Below the pieces are notes generated by a model. It was not told where the DNA came from and made no database searches. It saw only the letters and a list, made by a program, of their open reading frames with translations. DNA of 64,000 bases from Rhizobiales bacterium 64-17. GTDB taxonomy: Bacteria; Pseudomonadota; Alphaproteobacteria; Rhizobiales; Xanthobacteraceae. Of this stretch, positions 60,072-64,000 are shown piece by piece; position 1 is the stretch's first letter; every line of letters starts with the position of its first letter. The DNA is taken from the NCBI GenBank assembly GCA_001899285.1, contig MKWA01000014.1, positions 54,120-118,119 on the forward strand, read 5' to 3'. The translations under genes were made by a program, and so were the position numbers.

Positions 60072-60090
60072 TTACCAGATGGTAAAGTAT
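60067..60090. promoter_or_regulatory. Perfect 24-bp palindromic ArsR operator
   Basis: atactttacc (60067-60076) and ggtaaagtat (60081-60090) are exact reverse complements around a 4-base centre. The site covers the -10 box, the expected start point and the ATG. ArsR-family dimers bind such imperfect or perfect dyads, so self-repression is the natural reading. Confidence 0.8.
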
Positions 60091-60519
60091 CAGGATCAGA
60101 CGCTCGACCGGGTGTTCGCCGCGCTTGCCGATCCGACGCGCCGCGCGCTGCTGTCGCGCCTGCAGGAACACGACGGCCTCACCGTCAGCGATCTGGCGCG
60201 CCCGTTCCCGGTCACGATGCCGGCGATCATGAAGCACCTCGCCGTGTTGTCGGATGCCGGGCTGATCGTGCGTCACAAGAGCGGGCGCAGCGTCGCCTGC
60301 ACGCTCACAGCCGCGCCGATGGAGGACGCGATGAACTGGCTCACGCGCTACCAGCGGTTCTGGACCCGGCAGCTCGACCGCCTCGCCGCCTTTGTGGAGA
60401 ACGAACAATGCCCGCCCCCAAACTCGACACCCAAATCAAACCCAGCCTCACCCTCAAACGTCGTTTCGCTGCGCCGGCGGAAAAAGTCTACGCCGCGTGG
60501 ACGGACCCCGCGCAACTGA
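60079..60519 (+). CDS. ArsR family transcriptional regulator
   Basis: A 146-residue winged-helix repressor (VFAALADPTRRALLSRLQEH, then VTMPAIMKHLAVLSDAGLIV). It lacks the CxC metal site of ArsR/SmtB sensors and belongs to the type paired with SRPBCC proteins. ATG 60079 begins MVKYQDQTLDRV inside its own operator. The last 37 residues are Pro/Ser/Arg-rich and are read from the same DNA as the start of the next gene (112-base overlap). It heads an ArsR-SRPBCC-VOC-DUF1428 unit. Confidence 0.93.
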   Translation: MVKYQDQTLDRVFAALADPTRRALLSRLQEHDGLTVSDLARPFPVTMPAIMKHLAVLSDAGLIVRHKSGRSVACTLTAAPMEDAMNWLTRYQRFWTRQLDRLAAFVENEQCPPPNSTPKSNPASPSNVVSLRRRKKSTPRGRTPRN

Positions 60520-60857
60520 TGCGCTGGTTCGGGCCGGATTCCGGCCCGGTGCACGACGCTGAAACCGATGTGCGTGTCGGCGGCCGGTTCTCGGTCTCGT
60601 TCAGCACCGAGGACGGTGAGCGGCACAATGTCAGCGGCGAATACAAGGAAGTGGTGCCGAACGAGAAACTCGCCTTTACCTGGCAATGGATCACCATGCC
60701 GGAGCGGCAGTCCTATGTAATCGTCACCATCAAGCGCGACGGCGACGGCTGCATCCTCACCCTGCACCATGAGCAGTTCTTCGACGAAGCCGCACGCGAC
60801 GGCCACGAGGCCGGCTGGAAGGGCACGCTGGAGAAGCTCGCCCGCGTCGTCGAGTGA
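60408..60857 (+). CDS. SRPBCC (AHSA1-type) domain protein
   Basis: A 149-residue START/Bet v1-like ligand-binding protein. Family signs are LKRRFAAPAEKVYAAWTDPAQL, MRWFGPDSGP, VGGRFSVSF, HHEQFFDEAARDGHEAGW and KGTLEKLARVV. Such proteins bind hydrophobic ligands; a physiological role is unknown. It overlaps the arsR gene by 112 bases in another frame. Its partner and regulator is presumably that ArsR protein. Confidence 0.92.
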   Translation: MPAPKLDTQIKPSLTLKRRFAAPAEKVYAAWTDPAQLMRWFGPDSGPVHDAETDVRVGGRFSVSFSTEDGERHNVSGEYKEVVPNEKLAFTWQWITMPERQSYVIVTIKRDGDGCILTLHHEQFFDEAARDGHEAGWKGTLEKLARVVE

Positions 60858-60901
60858 CGGCGGACGTCCATCACCATCTGTAAAGCGTCAAAGGAGTTGT
60901 C

Positions 60902-61372
60902 ATGAAAAGCATCGCGCCCTGCATCTGGTTCGACAAGAACGCCGAAGAAGCGGTGAAGTTTTATGTTTCGGTGTTCAAGAACTCGAAAATCCACTCCGTC
61001 TCCCACTACGGCGACGGCATGCCCATGCCGAAAGGTACCGTTCTGGCGATCCTGTTCGCCATCAACGGACAGGATTTCATGGCGCTCAACGGCGGACCGG
61101 GCGTCCCGCACAGCAACGCCGTATCGTTCATGGTCAACTGTGACACGCAGGCAGAGCTAGACGACTACTGGGCGAAGCTTACCGCCGACGGCGGCAGCGA
61201 GGTCCAGTGCGGCTGGCTCAAGGACAAATTCGGCCTGTCGTGGCAGATCGTGCCGGCGAACCTGCCGAAACTGCTCGGCGGCGATCAGGCCCAGACCAAC
61301 CGGGTGATGGCCGAGGTGATGAAGATGATCAAACTCGACATCGCGACGATGGAAAAGGCCGCCGCCGGCTGA
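60902..61372 (+). CDS. VOC superfamily (PhnB-like) protein
   Basis: A 156-residue protein of the vicinal oxygen chelate fold, in the group labelled 3-demethylubiquinone-9 3-methyltransferase-like. It opens with IAPCIWFDKNAEEAVKFYVS and carries GQDFMALNGGPGVPHSNAVS, CDTQAELDDYWAKL and DKFGLSWQIVP. The catalytic activity is unknown. AAAGGAGTTGTC precedes the ATG. It follows the SRPBCC gene by 44 bases in one operon. Confidence 0.93.
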   Translation: MKSIAPCIWFDKNAEEAVKFYVSVFKNSKIHSVSHYGDGMPMPKGTVLAILFAINGQDFMALNGGPGVPHSNAVSFMVNCDTQAELDDYWAKLTADGGSEVQCGWLKDKFGLSWQIVPANLPKLLGGDQAQTNRVMAEVMKMIKLDIATMEKAAAG

Positions 61373-61455
61373 ACGGCAACGACGTGACCATGCGTCGCGG
61401 CGACACACGCGCCGCGACTGCGTTCTCATCCCAACATCAACCCCGGAGAAACCAC

Positions 61456-61809
61456 ATGTATGTCGACGGATTTGTCGTGCCGGTACCGAAGCGCAAGCTC
61501 GACGCCTATCTCAAGATGGCGAAGATGGCGAACAAGGTGTTCATGGAACACGGCGCGCTGGAATATCGCGAGGCGGTCGGCGACGACGTGCCTTACGGCA
61601 AACGCACCTCGTTTCCGCGCAGCGTCAAGGCGACCGGCAGCGAGACCGTGATCTTCTCGTGGATCCTCTACAAGTCGCGCGCGCACCGCGACAAAGTGAT
61701 GAAGGCGGCGATGGCCGACAAGCGGTTTGCCGGCATGGACATGAAGAAGATGCCGTTCGACGCCAAGCGGATGATCTACGGCGGCTTCAAAGTGCGCGTC
61801 TCCTCCTGA
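61456..61809 (+). CDS. DUF1428 family protein
   Basis: A 117-residue protein beginning MYVDGFVVPVPKRKLDAYLK and ending KRMIYGGFKVRV, the DUF1428 pattern of a small ferredoxin-like alpha+beta fold. The function is unknown. CGGAGAA precedes ATG 61456. It is the last gene of the ArsR-SRPBCC-VOC-DUF1428 unit, a set often found together, which hints at a shared response to an unknown small molecule. Confidence 0.92.
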   Translation: MYVDGFVVPVPKRKLDAYLKMAKMANKVFMEHGALEYREAVGDDVPYGKRTSFPRSVKATGSETVIFSWILYKSRAHRDKVMKAAMADKRFAGMDMKKMPFDAKRMIYGGFKVRVSS

Positions 61810-61903
61810 CGGACAGGGTACTCGGCGCCCTTCCCTTTTTCCGTTCCGCAGGGCAGCTTCCGCGCAGCCGGCTTTGATCGCCGGCTGAACGGAGGCTCCC
61901 GGC

Positions 61904-62311
61904 GTGACGGACAATCCCTTTCGCAAGACGGCGTCCTGCGCCTGTGGCGCGCTCACCGTCACGGTGTCGGCGCCACCGCGCAGCGTGCATGTGTGCAGTT
62001 GCGCCAACTGCCAGCGCAAGACGGGCAGCGCCTTCTCTTACAATTCGTTCTTTGCCGACGACGCGGTGACGATCGCCGGCGACCACCGCGTCTGGCGCGG
62101 ATCGTCCGATTCCGGCCGCTGGAACGATGTGCATTTCTGCCCGACCTGCGGCAGCACGGTGTTCAGCAAGCTCGAGGCCCTGCCCGGTCTCACCGCCGTA
62201 TCGTCGGGATGCTTCGCCGATCCCACCTTCGCGAAGCCCGAGCGGCTGTGGTGGGCGTCAAACCGGCAGCGCTGGCTGGCGCTCGGGATCGAGGAAGTCG
62301 AGACGCAGTAG
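61904..62311 (+). CDS. GFA family protein (glutathione-dependent formaldehyde-activating type)
   Basis: A 135-residue zinc protein with Cys motifs in SCACGAL, CSCANCQRKTGS and FCPTCGSTVFSK, the GFA pattern. The family was named for glutathione-dependent formaldehyde activation, though most members have unknown substrates. It starts at GTG 61904 with GGAGG upstream. It follows the DUF1428 gene by 94 bases and may share its transcript. Confidence 0.93.
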   Translation: MTDNPFRKTASCACGALTVTVSAPPRSVHVCSCANCQRKTGSAFSYNSFFADDAVTIAGDHRVWRGSSDSGRWNDVHFCPTCGSTVFSKLEALPGLTAVSSGCFADPTFAKPERLWWASNRQRWLALGIEEVETQ

Positions 62312-62363
62312 CCACGCATCAGCGAGCAGCTTTCCGCCTCAAGAGACGTACCATTCCATCAAC

Positions 62364-62461
62364 CGTCATGGCCGGGCTTGTCCCGGCCATCCACGACTTC
62401 TCTTCACACGACCTCAAAGACGTGGATGCCCGGCACAAGGCCGGGCATGACGTGGAGAGAG
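62364..62461. repeat. Intergenic palindromic repeat (catggccgggc type), copy 2
   Basis: Opens cgtcatggccgggcttgtcc, has ccggccatccacg, then cgtggatgcccgg and gcatgacgtggagag. It shares these blocks in order with the element at 35345-35468. It lies between the convergent GFA and hydroxybutyryl-CoA dehydrogenase genes. Confidence 0.8.
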
Positions 62462-62490
62462 TCGTGGAAGCGTCTGAAACCGCCGCGCCG

Positions 62491-63372
62491 TCAGCGCGTC
62501 GGGACCGGCTTCTCGCCGCGATAGTCGTAGAAGCCGCGCTTGGTCTTGCGGCCGAGCCAACCGGCTTCGACATACTTCACCAGCAGCGGACATGGCCGGT
62601 ACTTGGAGTCGGCCAGACCTTCGTGCAGCACCTGCATGATCGACAGGCAGGTATCGAGGCCGATGAAGTCGGCGAGTTCGAGCGGCCCCATCGGATGATG
62701 CGCGCCGAGCTTCATCGCCGTGTCGATCGCCTCGACCGTGCCGACGCCCTCGTACAGCGTATAGATCGCCTCGTTGATCATCGGCAGCAGGATGCGGTTG
62801 ACGATGAACGCCGGGAAATCCTCCGACACCGCAATCCGCTTGTGCAACTTGTTGACGAAAGTCTTGCTGGCCTCGAACGTCACATCATCGGTGGCGATGC
62901 CGCGGATGAGCTCGACCAGCTCCATCAACGGCACGGGATTCATGAAGTGAATGCCGATGAACTTTTCCGGCCGGTCAGTAACGGCGGCCAACCGCGTGAT
63001 CGAGATCGATGAGGTGTTGGTGGCGAGGATCGCCTCCGGCTTCAGCATCGCCGACAGATCGGTGAGGATCTTGCGCTTGACGTCTTCCTTCTCGGTCGCG
63101 GTTTCGATGACCAGATCGCAGCCCGTCAGGGCCTCATAGTTCTCCGCCGAATGGATTCGCCCGAGTGCCTTTTGCCGGTCGTCTTCGGTGATGACCTGCT
63201 TCGACACCTGCCGCGCCATGTTGCCGTTGATGGTGGCGATGCCGGACTTGATCCGCTCGGGCGCGATGTCGTTCAGCAGCACATCGAAGCCGGCCAGCGC
63301 GCAAACATGCGCGATGCCGTTGCCCATTTGTCCGGCGCCGATCACGCCTACAGTCTGGATGTTCGCGGTCAT
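62491..63372 (-). CDS. hbdA: 3-hydroxybutyryl-CoA dehydrogenase
   Basis: An NAD(P)-dependent oxidation or reduction of 3-hydroxybutyryl-CoA / acetoacetyl-CoA, relevant to fatty-acid and polyhydroxybutyrate metabolism. The 293-residue protein has the Rossmann motif VGVIGAGQMGNGIAHVCALA, the catalytic His in GIHFMNPVPLMELVE, and the C-terminal dimerisation domain (MKLGAHHPMGPLELADFIGL). It follows etfA by 75 bases on the same strand. Confidence 0.96.
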   Translation of the reverse strand: MTANIQTVGVIGAGQMGNGIAHVCALAGFDVLLNDIAPERIKSGIATINGNMARQVSKQVITEDDRQKALGRIHSAENYEALTGCDLVIETATEKEDVKRKILTDLSAMLKPEAILATNTSSISITRLAAVTDRPEKFIGIHFMNPVPLMELVELIRGIATDDVTFEASKTFVNKLHKRIAVSEDFPAFIVNRILLPMINEAIYTLYEGVGTVEAIDTAMKLGAHHPMGPLELADFIGLDTCLSIMQVLHEGLADSKYRPCPLLVKYVEAGWLGRKTKRGFYDYRGEKPVPTR

Positions 63373-63447
63373 TTCCTTATCCGATCGTCCGGGCCATCGC
63401 CCGGCTGAACCCTGATTGCGTCGGTATCACAGTCCGACAGTCTGGCA

Positions 63448-64000
63448 TCACCGGCCCGATTTGGCCAATTCCTCGGTCAATTCGGGGAGCGCCTGGTAAA
63501 GGTCGGCGACGAGGCCGTAGTCGGCGACCTGGAAGATGGGCGCTTCCTCGTCCTTGTTGATGGCGACAATGACCTTGGAATCCTTCATGCCGGCGAGGTG
63601 CTGGATCGCCCCGGAGATGCCGACGGCTATGTAAAGCTCCGGTGCCACCACCTTGCCGGTCTGGCCGACCTGCCAATCGTTCGGGGCGTAGCCGGCGTCG
63701 ACCGCGGCGCGCGAGGCCCCCATCGCCGCACCGAGCTTGTCGGCCACCGGCTCGATATATTTGGTGAAGTTCTCGCGGTTTTGCATCGCGCGGCCGCCGG
63801 AGATGATGATCTTGGCGGACGTGAGTTCCGGCCGGTCGGACTTCGACAATTCCTCGCCGACGAACGACGAGATCGCCGGATCGGCCGCCGCGGCGGCATT
63901 CTCGACCGCCGCCGAACCGGCCTCGCCAGTGGCCTGGAACGCGGCGGTGCGAACGGTGATCACCTTCTTCGCATCCGATGATGTCACCGTCTGGATCGCG
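63448..64000 (-). CDS. etfA: Electron transfer flavoprotein subunit alpha, C-terminal part (cut by window edge)
   Basis: Passes electrons from acyl-CoA dehydrogenases to ETF:ubiquinone oxidoreductase, with EtfB. About 184 C-terminal residues are present. They include the FAD domain blocks [32 protein letters not shown] and [20 protein letters not shown], then [15 protein letters not shown]. The N-terminal part, the start and probably etfB lie beyond 64000. Confidence 0.97.
   Translation of the reverse strand, partial: AIQTVTSSDAKKVITVRTAAFQATGEAGSAAVENAAAAADPAISSFVGEELSKSDRPELTSAKIIISGGRAMQNRENFTKYIEPVADKLGAAMGASRAAVDAGYAPNDWQVGQTGKVVAPELYIAVGISGAIQHLAGMKDSKVIVAINKDEEAPIFQVADYGLVADLYQALPELTEELAKSGR

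Noticed and set aside
59854..60078. Upstream extension of the arsR frame
   Set aside because: It crosses the YjfB-like gene on the other strand and the promoter. The HTH protein begins naturally at ATG 60079.

Overview
The window is GC-rich and densely coded on both strands. Gene content and order point to a Hyphomicrobiales (Rhizobiales) alphaproteobacterium near the Bradyrhizobium / Rhodopseudomonas / Afipia / Xanthobacteraceae group. The supporting signs are the tlpA | argH-lptM-lysA-TIGR02302 neighbourhood, phasin genes, a SAM-II riboswitch before metX-metW, a tRNA-His with A73 and no G-1, and interspersed intergenic palindromes. I see no phage, transposase, CRISPR array or plasmid function. 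This is ordinary chromosomal backbone with a few accessory clusters. Assignments come from reading motifs; no database search was possible.

Layout. 1-7.6 kb: carB, greA, a convergent lrp-tauE pair, and trxB-lysR. 7.6-12.7 kb: a possible small RNA with tandem terminator hairpins, a lone intradiol dioxygenase, an L,D-transpeptidase, tRNA-His and two phasins. 13-16.9 kb: a multi-PAS histidine kinase and a DUF1194 protein. 17.1-24.7 kb: an iron-type binding protein and permease without an ATPase, an AsmA protein, and a polyamine-type potGHI set without a binding protein. 24.8-29.4 kb: two tandem single-domain response regulators, glpD, a class I amidotransferase and an SDR. 29.6-35.3 kb: a TRAP transporter translationally coupled to malonyl-CoA decarboxylase, divergent from a class III CoA-transferase; this looks like a malonate-use module. 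35.5-40.7 kb: a PH-domain protein, clpB and two TIGR02594-type secreted proteins. 41-46.2 kb: metX-metW under a SAM-II riboswitch with its own terminator, then a chorismate mutase-hisC-tyrA operon. 46.2-52.6 kb: DUF2125, chaC, and ftsE-ftsX-ydcF-plsC, divergent from a zinc-ribbon protein and a response regulator. 52.7-59.6 kb: a small secreted protein, TIGR02302, lysA, an lptM-like lipoprotein, argH and tlpA. 59.8-64 kb: a YjfB-like protein, an ArsR-SRPBCC-VOC-DUF1428 operon, a GFA protein, a 3-hydroxybutyryl-CoA dehydrogenase and the C-terminal part of etfA, cut by the window edge.

Most worth checking: (1) the TRAP / malonyl-CoA decarboxylase / CoA-transferase module, which has no malonyl-CoA synthetase in view and may activate malonate by CoA transfer; (2) the ArsR operon, where a perfect 24-bp palindrome covers both a consensus-like -10 box and the ATG, predicting a leaderless self-repressed mRNA; (3) the SAM-II riboswitch followed by an intrinsic terminator; (4) a possible small RNA at about 7610-7815; (5) an AT-rich island upstream of the paired TIGR02594 genes. 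I found no clearly new multi-gene defence or mobile system.
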